The notes under the pieces were generated by a model. That model was not told the DNA's origin and searched no databases. It saw nothing but the letters and a program-made list of their open reading frames with translations. A DNA stretch of 64,000 nucleotides from Nymphaea colorata. Its lineage: Eukaryota > Streptophyta > Magnoliopsida > Nymphaeales > Nymphaeaceae. A program made the translations under genes and the position numbers. Shown piece by piece: positions 13,600-27,852 of this stretch; within the stretch, counting starts at the first letter, position 1, and every line of letters begins with the position of its first letter. The stretch spans positions 18,011,934-18,075,933 of the forward strand of contig NC_045138.2 in NCBI RefSeq assembly GCF_008831285.2. Direction: 5' to 3'.

Positions 13600-14013
13600 T
13601 AGCGATGTCAATGGATTGGATTCAGACGGATATTATATCCATTTTTTCGGGTATTCACATATTTGGATTCAAATTCGGATAAAAAAAAGTCATATTTGAA
13701 TCAGAATCAGAATTAGAATCTGATTTTTATATTTATATTCGAATCTGAATCTGAATCCAAATTCTGAACTGGATTTTGCCAATTTTTAAAATTTCATAGC
13801 ATTAGATGCATGATATTTGTTTAAAAATGAATCCATATCTTAATCCCATCGGATATTTACGTATAACGGAATCTGAATCTGATCGGATGCCATTTATTAA
13901 ATCTGAATCCGATCCGATTTATTAACTGGATATTAATTTTTTTTTTTATATCGGATTTTTTTGGATTGGATCGGAAAGATATCTTATTCAAGTCAAATAT
14001 ATTGACATCCCTA
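13600..14013. mobile_element. Ac/Ds-like (hAT) non-autonomous element, copy-1 specific
   Basis: 414-bp element with ends TAGCGATGTCAAT and ATTGACATCCCTA, which resemble the Ac/Ds terminal sequence TAGGGATG. It is flanked by near-identical 8-base direct repeats TTTCGGAC (13592-13599) and TTCGGGAC (14014-14021). The sister copy shows the empty site near 38105 (CTTCGGAACC). The inside is made of repeated variants of AATCCGAT and AATCTGAAT and codes for nothing. Confidence 0.75.
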
Positions 14014-14526
14014 TTCGGGACCTATATAGCAAGCATGACACCCATCAGTTAGAGAGTCTTGCATTCACCATTTGCAATTGCATGAGTAGCACTTACAGGA
14101 ATCGACCGAGCCTGCCCGTCCGACCAACTGTGCTACACCCTCGAGCACAAAAAAAAAAAAGCTTTTAAGACAAAGGGAAAAAAAAAAGTTTCTTTCTCGA
14201 AAAGACGAAAATACAACTTACACGGTCACATGCAATGCGCTCAAGCGGCAAACTACCCAGGTTGACTGGTATGATAAGTTATAGAAGTCGGCTGATTTCC
14301 TTGGCTCATTTTGAAAAGAAAGAAAGATCATCAACGTTCATTGTCTCCAAATCTGTTGCCACTTAACATGTTCTTATTGTGAGGTGAAATCTTATTGGCT
14401 TGCTTTATGGCTTCATTCAATTTACATGAAGCTTATTTGGCCTTGGCTGGGTCTAACAAATGTACCTTCTCGGCTCGATTCATGAATCCTTGGAAGTGAA
14501 CATGTGACATATCATGCATAACTAAT

Positions 14527-14870
14527 GTTGATGTTTGGTCGATCAATCGGGTATCTGAACGAACCGCAAAATCGGATACGAAAAAAAAATTTAATATCCG
14601 ATTAAGAAATCAGATCGGATTTGGGTTTAATAAATGACATCTCATCGGATTCATTTTTAGACAAATATCCTATATCTAATGCTAATACATTTTGAAAATT
14701 GGCAAAATCCAGTTCATAATTCGGATTCAGATTCAGATATGAATATAAAAATCGGATTCAGATACGACTTTTCTTTGTTTGTATTAGAATTAGAATCTGA
14801 ATCTAAATATGTGAGTATCTAAAAAACGAATATGATTAAGGGTATGTCCAAACTGAATCCGATGCGTTGA
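14527..14870. mobile_element. Relative of the hAT-like element, diverged (copy 1)
   Basis: Shares the internal AATCGGATTCAGAT-type repeats and degenerate ends (GATGTTTGGTCGATCAAT; GTTGACTTCC) with 13600-14013, in the opposite orientation internally. Present in both duplicate copies (counterpart 38934-39362). Confidence 0.45.
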
Positions 14871-15313
14871 CTTCCTTAGCACTGGGTCAAGTCCAAAGAG
14901 GCATCCCGTATAGTTGGACCTGACCATAATTGAAAATGGACTGAACCATGGCTGTACATTTCCAGTTAGAAATAGTTTCTGATTAAGAACAAACAACCCC
15001 AAGTAATCAATAACTGGGTTTCTTCCTTCTGTAATTTTAAATTGTTGAGTCTAAGCCCTTAGACCGAAACACTCTCTAGTCTCGACCTGCTTTGAAGTGG
15101 AGCGCTGTCGTTGATGTTTAGTAGGGGGAGGGAGTTCGATGCATCGACCCCCTCCCTTGAGACCGTGCCTTCCACGCCAAGAGATTTTTTTTTTTTTGGT
15201 TTTTTTTATGGATCTTTAACCCTTTTTTTATAATTTATGAAAGCTAATATATAGGGTATATATTTTCATTTTATCATAGAACCGAATTACTAAATGCTTG
15301 TAAAAGCACTTTA

Positions 15314-15520
15314 AGGGTAGTTTGGCATGAGTAACATTGAGTGTTTTATGAATCTATTCAAAATATTAAAACATATTTATAAATTACTTAAACAAGTAAA
15401 TTGAGTGTTTTATGAATCTATTCAAAATATTAAAACATATTTATAAATTATTTAAACAAGTAAATATTACGACAGATTCATGAAACACTCAAACTGTATT
15501 TCTTATACCCAATAGCCCCT
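15314..15520. mobile_element. Tourist-like MITE with internal 64-bp tandem duplication (copy 1)
   Basis: Left end GGGTAGTTTGGCATGAG, right end (reversed) GGGGCTATTGGGTATAAG, flanked by TTA/TAA. The internal unit starting TTGAGTGTTTTATGAATC is repeated at 15337 and 15401. The copy 2 counterpart has a single unit. Confidence 0.65.
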
Positions 15521-16145
15521 TAAAGGTAGTGTTTGATTGCAGTTCCTATTTTTGGTGGGAATATAGATTTAGAAAAGGTTTCCGGCGGGTGGAAAGGGGG
15601 AAAATACGTTTTCTTTTGTTTTTTTGAGAATTGTCTGCTTGTGTTTGGTTTGTGAAGATTGAGATCAAACTCCACGTCATTGGATGAAGCAGTGTTGTTG
15701 ATATCGCCCCACGTGACACCTGGGACATACTAGTTTGTACACAAACAATGACAAATAAATAAATATGGAAATGACTAAAATATACTTAATTAGTCAAATA
15801 TGTACTGAGATTAATCAACTTTCTGAATATTATATTAATTTTCTGATAAACTCGCATTGCAACATGTTATGTTTATGTTGGGGTCCATGCCATTTACTAT
15901 TAAATAGGACGGCTGAATCCGTTCTTCAAGCTAGAAACACGTCTTTTGGGCCTCAAATATTTAAGTTTCCGGTTGCTTACGAAAAGATAAACATTTTAAA
16001 CTAAAGGGTTTTACGTGTTAAACTAAAAAAAAATCAATTATATAGATCGCATATGCAAAATTCTCACTTCAATCAGTTAACTAAATGTTTGAAATGAACA
16101 CAGCATCCTATTACTAAACCAATTAACAACTAGACATAAAAACGA

Positions 16146-16185
<40 letters not shown>

Positions 16186-16674
16186 ATAAATATATGTGCA
16201 TGGGAATGGATTATGAAGGAAGTTGTAGTGATGTCCAAAAAGGCTCATTATTTGGACAGCCGTCTCTTCCCTCTTCTTCGTTCACTCTCTTCTGTGCTGT
16301 GGTCCTCTTCTTCTCCCCTCCAATCGCCTTTCTGCTTTTTTCACGCGCCATTGTTTCTCCATCATCATCCTTCTCATCATAACTCCTTTTTATGTCCGTC
16401 TCTTTCACGCTGCCAAGTTGACCACTCCTCCATTAATTTGTCCTTCAATGAAAATGCGTTGCGCTCAATATGGTCTTAAAATAATCAAATCTCGATAATT
16501 CATTGCTCTCAATGTTGTCCTAAAAATCATCAAACTCGCTCTCTATCTCTCGTATTTTCTGCAAAAGATTTCATTAGATTGAAAATGATGGTATCATGTG
16601 ATTGATTCGATAAAAGATATTGAATGAGGATCAATATATAGGTCGTCGCTCTCGTCTCATTCAATCATACGCCC

Positions 16675-16804
16675 CAAAACTGACACACATACAGGAATAA
16701 AGTTGGTATTTGATAGCTTTGGATCTTATATTCATATCCCAAAACTGACACACATACAGGAATAAAGTTGGTATTTGATAGCTTTGGATCTTATATCCAA
16801 GGCT
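16675..16804. repeat. 65-bp tandem duplication, copy-1 specific
   Basis: The unit beginning CAAAACTGACACACATAC occurs at 16675 and 16740 with about 57 identical bases; copy 2 has one unit near 41391. Confidence 0.9.
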
Positions 16805-19674
16805 GATCTCAGATCCCTTTTATGTGAGACTCATGGTGTAAACAAATACCTGATTTTAGGATTTGAAATCCTCATTTTATGACCAAAATGAATTTGAAGA
16901 TGGATGAGACGGGGATCTGACTGAAAATCCGTAAATTTGACATTCTCAAAGATCTCAAATCACTTCCGATCTCAGATCCAATCTATGAAACACCACCTAA
17001 ATTGTCTCATAGATACAAATAGCTTTAACTAAATTTGTCTCATAGATAGAAATAGCATATAAATCACCTCAGATCTCAGATCCAAGCTCTCAAACACCGT
17101 CTAAATTGTCTCATAGATACAAATCGCTTTAACTAAATCTGACGGACTTAATATGGTTGATCTGCTGGCAATTCATCCCTACACTGCTAAAAAATCTGAC
17201 ATATGTACAAGTTGGTTTAAAGTATTTCAAAGTCATTGGCAATGAGGATGTCTTTTTTCTTTTTCCTTTGCGTTTGTTGAACATCTTTTTGCATTAAAAG
17301 AATGATCTTATGAGGACGAATATTTTTAATATGCAGATGATGTAGTTCAGATTTGCATGATCAAATTCAATCCTACTTAACACATTCGAGTCGAATACTT
17401 TTTTTATTTTCACATTTCATCACAATGATAATGTCAAATAAAAGATCGTTTGGTTACTTTGTGTGTCTCAATTAAGTCACCAGCTAGCTATTCGAAATCT
17501 ACTTAAATTTTCTGAGACATTATTATGTTGAGGATACTGCTTTCATCGAGTACGTTTTCTTAATGATTTGCACCCTTTTCATGTTTCAATAGTTTCTTCA
17601 CATGGTCTGGTTGAAGGATAATCTTCTGGTTTTCTAACGTAAGTGATTTGATTAGAATAACATCAAGCAACAAGATAAACATAAATCAGGTTGGGGCCGG
17701 TGCAAGCCCAAGTTTTATTTAATTATAATTGACATCTTGATGTTGATTTTTTAGTATAAATTATATTCTCCTAATCATTCGTAAATAATTTTGATCCAAA
17801 TAATTGCTGTTGTTAATTTACATAATGACACATTTCTTCCTTGTGAAGAGAGAGAGAGAGAGCCCATATAATTTGGACAACCTGATGTAAAATTGCATAT
17901 CTGTTTATCAGAAAACTGCTGGAACAAACAATAGAATGTATTTTATATGCATGGTAAGAAAAAGTTTATTTTAATCATGAAAAAGTATTAAAGTAGACAA
18001 ACATATTTGGATCCATCGCTGTTGGTGCAGAACAGTCAGGGCTCCAGCCATTTCCCATAACTGCTACTTCTCTCAAGTTCTCAACTACAAACCGTAGAAA
18101 TGAAATGCTCTAGTTAATACCACTTTCTACCTACTTTTAGATGCCACCCTGAACCTCAAGGATGAAAGCAAGGGGTGGTTTTGAGCTTGCATTGAATTTC
18201 CAAGAATTTGCATACTCACTCGTGTCGATATCCACGAGAAAAAAGTTCCAATGAAACTACTGTCGACGGGACATTCGAGGGGATTTTCTTTTATCATTTT
18301 TCTCAATCCAAAACAAGAGGTGGCTAATCTAAGGATGCATTTTACGAAATAAAGAAGGAAGCCAAGATATATCGATGTGCAGAAGCAAAAAAAAAAAAAA
18401 AAAGGTTTGAAGAATCGATGCGGATTATGTATCCCACGAACTGGGGGTCAGAGGAAGTTTGGATCCATGCAATAATCAGCTTCTTTTTCTTACTTGTACT
18501 TCTTCATCTTCACCAATCTGCCTAGATTGAAGGGATCCAGCTTTCATATGCGGGAAAGTTTCAGACAAATCATCGAGTGGGAAAATACTTCTCGAAGGGG
18601 AGGCAAGAAAAATGTTTTCCTTACGGAAAAAGGGAAAAGCGTTTGAGAAAAGATCACGTATTTTTGTGTTAGGAAATTGCTTTCCCGTGAGAGAACTAGT
18701 TGTGAACTTGTTTCCCATGGGAAAGCCTATTCACTAAGAAAATGAAGAAACTGTGCCTCTGTAGTTCTTTTGCGCTTTTGGGGTTATGAAAATGCAAGAG
18801 AAGGCTAGAGGTTTAACGTGGCAATATAAGCAGAAGACAAGAGGTTTAACATGGTTGGTGGAATCTTCATCTAAATCCCATGAAAGACAGACACATCTAC
18901 CAAAGGGCCCATTTGACAACAATAACAGTATGTTACTGTTGCAGATTATGTTGCTGTTGCAGATTCATAAGACAATTTTCAAATAACATCTCATCTCATC
19001 TTTTCGGCTTTCGTATATATACTAGTAGAGATCTGCCGAACTCTTGCCGAAAACGGTACAGTCCAAAACAGCTACGGCCGGCAAAGTAGTTTGCCGAAAG
19101 CATTACCAGAAACTGACGAATTGGCTTATATCCCAGACAAGTTTATGTGAAGGAGAGTCCCGACCCAGCAAATTATGCGCTTAGAGGCATGTTCTTAACT
19201 TTTACTATGTCAACAGCAGTAACTATCAAAATATGTATGAACAAACCATTGCCAGAAACATGAGAAATTGGAATATGAACGGAAACTTAGATTAGGGATA
19301 AGACCAGACGCATTCAAATTTCACATATAGACACGTTTTTAACATCTTCTCATTATGCAATTATGTTTGTGCCTAGTTATTTACTACATATCAGGCTTCT
19401 GTTTCAAGGTGAGTTCATAAATGTCTTCATTTTAAGCTGTAAATTTTTGGTGTCATAAAAGCCTCTGATTTTTGTATCTAAGCCTGAAAAGTGGCTGCTG
19501 TTACAAGTATTTCCCAATCCGCATAGTTAGATTACAGTAAAAGAAAAATCATTGGCATGTCTTTTGAGGTGTTCTGCTTCATCCTTACCTCATTTGTCTG
19601 GGATATCCCAAGAACAAATAGATGATAGTTTCATTCAACCCCGATTTTGTCCACTCTCTAAATAATGTGGAAGG
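16805..19674. other. Duplicated non-coding block (copy 1)
   Basis: Closely matches 41455-44229. A stretch with open frames near 18476-18720 has a longer frame in copy 2 (42682-43134), but small indels break the frame between copies, so neither is supported as a gene. Confidence 0.6.
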
Positions 19675-19842
19675 GGCCTTTTCACATGAGAAACATTGTG
19701 TGAGCGTTTTATGAATCTACCATAAATATTGAGGTAGATCCAAGACCACTTAAAAAGGTGTTCCATGAACCTGCCCCAATATTTGAATGGCCTGATGGAA
19801 CAAGTGCAAGAACAAGTGCAATGTTCCTCATGCCAAATGGCC
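19675..19842. mobile_element. Tourist-like MITE (copy 1)
   Basis: Terminal inverted repeats GGCCTTTTCACATGAGAAAC and (reversed) GGCCATTTGGCATGAGGAAC. Internal ATGAATCTACC phrase shared with the family. Counterpart in copy 2 at 44230-44388. Confidence 0.7.
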
Positions 19843-20307
19843 GTTAAGAGAGCTGTCGGACCTCTTAGACTTCTTAGGCAACACCAATGGACAAATTAAA
19901 CAAGTTAGAATTTACAAACAAGCTGAACAAGGAGCTCCTTCTTGCTTACCAAGAATATGGTCGTTAACTATATCCCAAGGGGGGAAGAGAGAAGCAAAAG
20001 TTACTGTAATGAAGTACAACTGACAAATATTTATCCAATTATGATCCCTTCCCTTGAAAAATTCATTGTTTCATTTCATTAGGATCTACATGCACAGTAC
20101 ACGAAAAATTATCTAACACAGAAAGCCATAGTCCTTGTTATGTTTGTCCGAAGTTTTAGTCACACTGAAAATAATTGTATATATATATATAAAATCTATG
20201 TAAGTTGTATTTTAAAAAATTTATTTCCGTTTACATAGATTGATAAGGGCAAAAAAATATGTTTTAAAACTGTGTAGTTTAGTTATATGATGCCACGTTC
20301 ATTGCTT

Positions 20308-22766
20308 CAATTATATTATGCATCCCTAGTGCAAAAGCCATAAACCATGAATTTTTTTGAAAGATTTACGTTGGTCAACGTACATCCTTCTGCTGCCTTG
20401 TTCATGGTTCATATTTTTTTCCCACAAGGAGCAAGTAATCCCTTTGAGCACCATAGCTTTTGAAGCTTGTAATTTTTACTTGAACATGCTTTAACAGTTC
20501 CGGTTGTCTGGCTTAACGTGTTAAGCCCTTGTTTGGATGATTAGAACTCAGTTCAGCAAAAATTGATTTTTTAGGACATATCCCAAGTTCGTGGTGGCCA
20601 AAAAATTCAACAAACTAATGAAATCTTAAACCTACTGGCAATGGTTAGATGCTGCTAGAAAACATTCTGGCTCTTTTATGTAGGCAGGGTGGTGGACGAG
20701 TGAAGGTGGAGGGGGGTTTTGAAATTTGAAGGGTTTCATCTTAGAGGGAGAGGTCGATATTGAACATGCACCTATTTACATGATAGTCTTCGTCTGTCTA
20801 GCAGACCGGCCAAGAAATCTATCATCGTCTAGCTGTTTTAGCATGTTATTGCTCATAATGCTGATGCTTTGCAGGTGCGAGGAACATGGAACTGCATATA
20901 TTCAGAGAAAATGTCCATGAGAAACATCTTTGTATATTCAGTTAAACCAAGCACTTTCATCCTTGTTTATGGGAGCGAGGACGCAAATGATCGTGTACCA
21001 TTATGAAGCTAGGGCATTATTGCAGCACTTCAATGGAGATGTTGTAAACAAAAATTCAGTTGCAAAAACAGGCTGCACTGTTTGTTTCACATGGTTGGAA
21101 ACTTCAATTCACAGAATTGCTTTCGCCATACTTACACATTCTATCTGGCAGTATGAGGTTGTTTGACAATGGAAACAGTAACAAAATGTTCCATCTGTCA
21201 TTCCTAAAGATTGAGAAAAATTTACGGAACGCTTTTTTGGGACAGCTTTATTGATCATTTTGTTACAATGTTCATTGAATCTGTCCTTTAGGGGTTGTTT
21301 GGCATTAGAAACAAGGTGTGGGTGTCTCATCAATCGTCCCCAACTTGAACAAGTGCCCCATAAATATACCCCAAATTTGAGGTAGATTCATGAAACGCTC
21401 ACACCTTATCAATGCCAAATGCCGCCTTAGTGTTCCACCTTATAAATATGGAAAGTTTCCATATTTAGTTGCCAATTCTTATTGGCTTCTCGGCTGGGTA
21501 AAAACCCAAATGGTAAATCCTTGTCTTTGTTTTGACGAAAAAAAAAAACTAAGAATAGTTTTCATAGCTAACGGGAAAGAAAGTAAGAAAAATAAAAATT
21601 TATGCCTTATCATTGGCAAGCTAAAGAACCAAACGTCTTGCCCTTTTGTGTAAATCGATGAAAGCTTCAGAGCCACGATGTAAGGAGGAGAAAAGAACCA
21701 ACCCTTTTCGTTGTGGCTGCGAGATTAGGTCTCCATCCCTTGTCTTGTGTAGAGGCCAATCCTTGGCTGATAAAGGGGTGGGGACACTTGATTAAGAACC
21801 TTGTTCCATAGGAAAAGGCATTCCAAAAAGTAATCTTCATGATAAAGGAAGATATTCGAGATGATGGCATATAAAATAATGGCCGATACCTCTCATGTGG
21901 TTGTGCTTTTTGCCATGCAAACCATAAAGCAAATCTTTACGTGTTCAAATAAAAATAGTTCAAAGCATGTTCTTTGAATAAATAATGAATTCCTTTTCTT
22001 TTTCCTTTTGTTGGTAGGCAAAGGGATAACATTTGAATGACTAGGCTGATGAATCCGGGAACCGTCTCAGTTGTAGGAGTAGAAGAAACAAAGGCGCAAA
22101 GCACTAGCACCACATGGTTCACCGCGACATCTTCATAAATCTTTAAAATATTTAACATTATAATTTATTCAATAAGAAGTTGGTGGTGCGTTACTGTATG
22201 AACATATGGTGTAAATAATAACAAAATTTTGTCATAATGCCTTTTGACATAAGTATCGATTACAGACAATCGGAGAAAAATGCGGCCAGATGGAACACGT
22301 CGTTGATTCACATCCAGGTCTCGTCAAGTAGAGATGCATCAGAAAAATGAAAAATGAAGAGTAAAAGAGCTTATCACCTTGTTATCTCCTTACTTTATTT
22401 CTTCCGCTTTAATGATGGAAAGGTCGCCACATGACATGTTGGGAAGAAGACAAGCTTTGCTGCCGAAACTTTTGGCCAGTTGGCCCCCGTTGCTTTCGGA
22501 CAAACTCAAGAATTTATTTGATTAAATCAACAATGAGACCCACTAACAAATTTTCAGAAAATTTAGTTTCCTTTCTTAAAAGGAGTAATATTTAAATAAT
22601 TTCTCCTTTTCAAAGTGATGACAATAATCAATTTCATATTAACAGGGTAAGCCTAATATTTCACCAACATGAATATGAGAAACAGGGACACCGAAAGTAT
22701 CCATGAATTGCTTACATACATCAAAATTAGATGTTATTTTTTCTCTTTTTCAGCTTGTGTACATAA
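20308..22766. other. Interval between end of copy 1 and stop codon of ETO1-like copy 2
   Basis: Contains the clean MITE at 21291-21426 and the 3' flank of the copy 2 gene. No other gene recognised. The left boundary of duplication copy 2 must lie here or at its left end. Confidence 0.55.
21291..21426. mobile_element. Tourist-like (PIF/Harbinger-type) MITE with TTA target duplication
   Basis: 136 bp flanked by TTA at 21288-21290 and 21427-21429. Long inverted ends: GGGGTTGTTTGGCATTAG at left and (reversed) GGCGGCATTTGGCATTGA at right, continuing into AAGGTGTG on both sides. TTA target duplications and this TIR style are typical of Tourist elements. Confidence 0.8.
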
Positions 22767-25700
22767 TTACACTACCTGACTGCGCACGCGGCAGTGGAGC
22801 TCCATAATCTCCGGGTGGTTTGGGTCCAAAGAGAGCGCTGCCCTGCAGTCACGGAGCGCCCCGGAGACGTCGCCGATGCTTTCATGGAAGTCGGCACGTA
22901 AGTGCAAGAGATGGAGATCAGCTTTGAATGCGATTGCCTTCGTCAACTCAGCAATCGCTTCCTTCTCTTCATGATTGTCCATTAACACTAAACAGAAAAG
23001 AGGGAAACGTGAGTTGACAGCAGGGCAAAGAGCCCACTAAACAAAAGAAACATTAAAATTAGTGAACAATGTCAAGGAACAAGTTCATAATGGTGCAAGT
23101 AACGGAATGATGCTTACAGAGCAGTACTGCAATGAAATGTGCATGCACAGAAAGATAAGCAGAGGTAACTCAACCAACAAACAAAACAAGCATTAAACTT
23201 AGTGAGCAATGTCAAAGAAGAACAAGTTCATAATGGTGCAAGTAATGCAATGATTAGCTTACAGAGCAGTACGGCAATCAAATGTGCATGTGGTACAAGC
23301 AATCAGGGAACTCAGAGCACGAGCGGGCTTTTCAACGATTAGGTCATATGCGTGACTTACTGATTTACAAGACATTAAATAATGCAGAATTGACAAAAAT
23401 CGGTTATTAAATATCTAAGCTGTTTTCTTCCTTAGAATGCCTTGATTAGTTTTGCCAGTTGCACTGACAATCTGTATTTGGAAATACGAACACAGCAAAA
23501 TATAGAAGAATTTCGAAATAAAAAGCCCAATACAACAACGAGGCAGAACTTATTTCCACCATTTAGGATTTGGATGAGGATATGGGGATAAATCCATATT
23601 TGCAGAGTAGCAACATAGTCTCTACACAAGGGGGGATACAGGACCCAGTCAATATGGAGAGTCCATGTGGACTTCTATCTTCCATGCAAACGTAACAAGC
23701 AAAAGCTGAATGCAACAAAGCATGGAAAACAATGGCAAAAGAACATTGTCAATAATAATTTGAGGAACATGTTTACTGGTCAGTGCTGACCGACCAACAA
23801 CAATCGTCAACTTTGTGCAAACAATTAAGGCAGCATAAGAAAACAAATACTGTTCAAGATGTAACAGGCATTCCCATCTGGCATTTGAAAAACTAAAAAG
23901 ACACAATTAGAATATGTCTACGTTTATCTATGCGTCTACAGGGCTAGAAAGAAATTTGAGAATGAAATCAACATTTATCATAATCTCAGCTAGTATCCTA
24001 TGAAATGACAAGTGAATTTTTCATACCAGCAGCCCTATATCTGTATGGATATACAAGCAAAGGGTCCAACTGAGTAACCATTTTCAAGTCTTCTTTCGCC
24101 AGATCACGATCACAATACTCAGACCTTTTCTCATATGCTGAAGCATTGTTCTTAGCCTTCTCAATCAACTTCGTTATTTCCTCATATGCTGCTTCTCTGT
24201 TGTTCGTAAGGTAATGTACACGAGCAAGACCTTGGTGAGCTCGGCTATGGCGGATCTTGAGGGCGTTTATATAACAATCAGCAGCCATATCCAGCATTCC
24301 ACAGTCCACGTATGCGCTGCCGAGATTGTTAAGGGCCTGATCATAGAAATCAAGAAAAGTAGAGCATATATCGTCAGGATATGCCAGCTCATAAAAATCT
24401 GGGTTCATATCATATCAACTAGTTACTTTCTGACAATGTGAACTGCATTGAAACAAGCACCATTAACTCCACATCATGTACGTTAGCCATCATCCTATGG
24501 AGAAAGTGAATTTTCCAACAAAGGGGAAAAACACTATTTTCTAACCAATTTGTTGTTTTATGCCCCAATTCACTTTTCCATCACCAAGCACGTGAAGTTC
24601 CATATGATGGATTCTCAAGAAAATGGTATCTTGAATAATCAGCCTTCCATGCTCAGGGACATGGGCACTTCAAGATGACCAGTATACCGAACATTTAAGT
24701 ACGATCCTTTTCCAAATAAGATGAAAAGACACTCAACATTTACACCCTAGGAAAGTACCATGTTTCAGCATGTGAGCAGTGCCATCAAAATTAGTTGACC
24801 AAAACCCAACTGCAAGTTGGCCGTTATTTAATCATGAAAGCATTTATTCATTAAATTACTGTTAATCCATTAACAACATCCCACAGGAAATGAAAGAGGG
24901 TCCATGAGTTGGCATTTGCAAAAAAATTTAGCGCTAGGGTGTTCCCAAATGCATCTTTGATGATGAACATTTTGGAAGTTGGAGCTCAATTACCCAAACT
25001 TGGTGTAAGGATAGGAGTTGTTCAGCTGGCAATATACACGTTATATACATGCTTGCTATTATTAAGTAAAAAAGGAAAATATACTCATGGTTGATGATAG
25101 CGTAGCCAACATATCTTTGCTAGGATAAATATTGGTCATAGTTATCCTAGTGTCCTAGCCAGAGATAAATAAAAGTTACACTTGTTCATGTGTATGTGCA
25201 TGTACTTATATTTTCACCCAACAACATAACAGATCAAATTACAAACCTGTCCTTTACGAAGCCTGTCCGAAGGGCACTTCAAAGCATCTTCAAGAAGAGA
25301 TATAACTTTCATGGAATATGAAGGATCAGGACTAGAATCTGCCAAGGCATATGCCTTGAGAAAGAATGCTTCAAATGACCTCTGAAGATTAAGTGATTCC
25401 TCTGCCTTGCGAAGTCCTTCATCACAATGCCCTGTGTCATACAAAATCCAACCCTCATAAACAAGACGCTCAGGCTCAGTGCCTGCATGCTGACGTGCTA
25501 ATTGGAGACTCCTCATAGCTGCTTCTGGACAGTTCAGTCTGATTTGGCAAAAATAAAAATTAATTCAACAGATGCATGACAACAGGACAACACATAATAA
25601 ATTCAAAATGCAAATCATTGTAACAAAGAACAGAGTCAACAGACAATGAAAATGTACCTAAGCAGAAGCAAAGATTGTCTGAAATATAACACCCCTTTCA

Positions 25701-27852
25701 CGGGATCAGATTCAAGCATCTGGTATATTAGAGACAAGGAACCAATATCATCAACCGAGGACCATCGTTCATAAAGTTGCAACCAACAATCAGCCATCGT
25801 CCAAGGCCTGACATGCTCTTGAACAAGGGTGTGCAGCTGGGAAGCTGCCACACGACCCTGAAACATCCTGTATTGGGGATTCAAAGTAAGAATTGCCTGA
25901 ATATCTGACAGTGCAGATCTGTAATCCTCAATCAAGAGATAGAAGCAAAACCGAAGCTCCAAGCATTCCAAGGACAATTTGAATCCAAGAACGCGATTTA
26001 TTTCCGTTAATGCCGCCTGCATGTTTTCTTCTCTCATGAGAATGGCAGCTCGATACATGTAAGGGTAAACAAGAGTCGGGTCCAATTCTGTCGCTTTTTC
26101 CAGATCCTGCCACCTTTTTTCACTATCACAGTATAGAGACCGTTCCTGATACATCCACCCCAGAGGGTTATGCGAATCAATTGCTGAGCTGATCTTCTCG
26201 TATGCTGAAACTTGATCTCCCCGTTTACAAGTGACTCTAGCCAAGCCAGCAATCGAATAAAGATGCCCCGCTTGGTAAGCAGCATCAAATAGCTGCCTCG
26301 ATTTGTCATATTCTTTTCTTAACAGTCGCCTGCATGCAAGCTGATGAAGTGCCAATTGTTTCTGCCTAATATCGCTTGCACACTCCACTAGTCTTTCCAG
26401 GAAGCTAATTGTAAAATCTGAAGCTGGGTGGCTGTTCATTGCAACCTCACTAAGAAAACAGAAGAGAGAAAATGAGGCATGACCAACCATAAGTGCTCTT
26501 TGATGAGCATCGACATTACAAAAGATCCTAGTAACCTGTTCATCATTCAAGCAATCTGGAAGATCATGTAGAAACACTTGTAGACAGGAAGCAGCAGTTA
26601 CTGGGGAGTTTTCATGCAAAGCATACTCCATAAGGTTAACTGCGTCCTGCCTGCTGCAAACCATAGCTGCAAGCTTCCGATCACAAACATCTTTAAGCTT
26701 TTCGCAACAAAATTTGTTTGCAAAGCTCAATATTTCAAGTATTGATTCTGCAGGCAAATCCTTCAACTCATTGGTCTGGCAAAATTCACTTATTTCCCTC
26801 ATACTCAACGGAGAGATCCCATTCTCAGATAGATCAATTTCTTCCTGTAATGATTCCGTCAAACATCCATTGAGCATCGTCCGGAAAGGAATAGATAGAG
26901 CTGCCATCTTCTGGCGATCACACTTTACCTTATCATCTCCTATCTTGAATATCACATAATCAGAAAGGCCTATAGAGTTATAATCTTGGGTCTTTATGTC
27001 TTGAGAAGCCTGAGCCCCAAAATCAAGTTGCGAAGACGCAATGTCCAAATAACCAAACTCTTGAGTACATTTGCCACAAGAGGCAAGCAAATCGGCAATC
27101 AATTCTTCTCCTTGCTTTTCATATTTCAACCAAGCACCAAAAACCAGCCGCTCGTGTATGGTGCTGGCGTTCAGCCAAGCAGACCTGAGGCTTCGCCGAA
27201 GCAATTTCACCTCCCCAAGACCCCGAAACACATGAAACTGCAACAAGTAGAGGCTTGCCTTGTCATGGACGTCAGAATTCTCGAGCTCTTCGTGAATCTG
27301 AGCTAGGATCTCAACATAATCGAGTGGCTTAAAATGTGGAAGGATCGGTGGTTCTGCTACCTTGACGAGAGGTTCACTATGCCAACAACAACCACAAACA
27401 TTAGCTTCAACCGAATGAGAAAACAGAACCCGAAAGAAGACCAAATAATGAATTACGAACTACTGACGGCAATTGCTCATAGAACCAGTTCAAAGGGTAG
27501 AGTCCGACCACAGAACTAAAAACAATGAAGCCAAACGTTTTCTAAATTGTAGAGAAGAAAGCCCCAGCTAAGGGGAAAACTCAGAAAGAAATTGCAACGG
27601 AAAAAAAGGAAAATGGGTTCAAATGTTACTTTCTGCACTAGGAATCGACCATTTTTTACACGAATTAGATGATCACAGTACCAAAATACATATCCCTTAA
27701 CATGGGCGCAGAAGCCTACCAACAGGAACAACCAGAGCGACGGGAACGCAAACCCAATATTTCAGACAGAAGCCGCTCAAGTATGGTTATTGCTGTCAGA
27801 TAGGATGCCCAGAAGAACCGAATGGACAAACGGAAGAGAGAGACAGAGAGAG

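Larger units (their letters stand above)
1..20307. repeat. Large segmental duplication, copy 1 (left end outside window)
   Basis: Position 1 matches 26381 base for base, and collinear similarity continues to 20307, which matches 47596. Shared landmarks include the ETO1-like exons 1-2, the upstream block 2450-2600, the region near 7515-8740, the MITEs near 9361, 15314 and 19675, and 17150-19640. Similarity is interrupted by copy-specific blocks such as 2851-7088, 13600-14013 and the extra repeat unit near 16740. The two copies lie in the same orientation. Confidence 0.95.
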
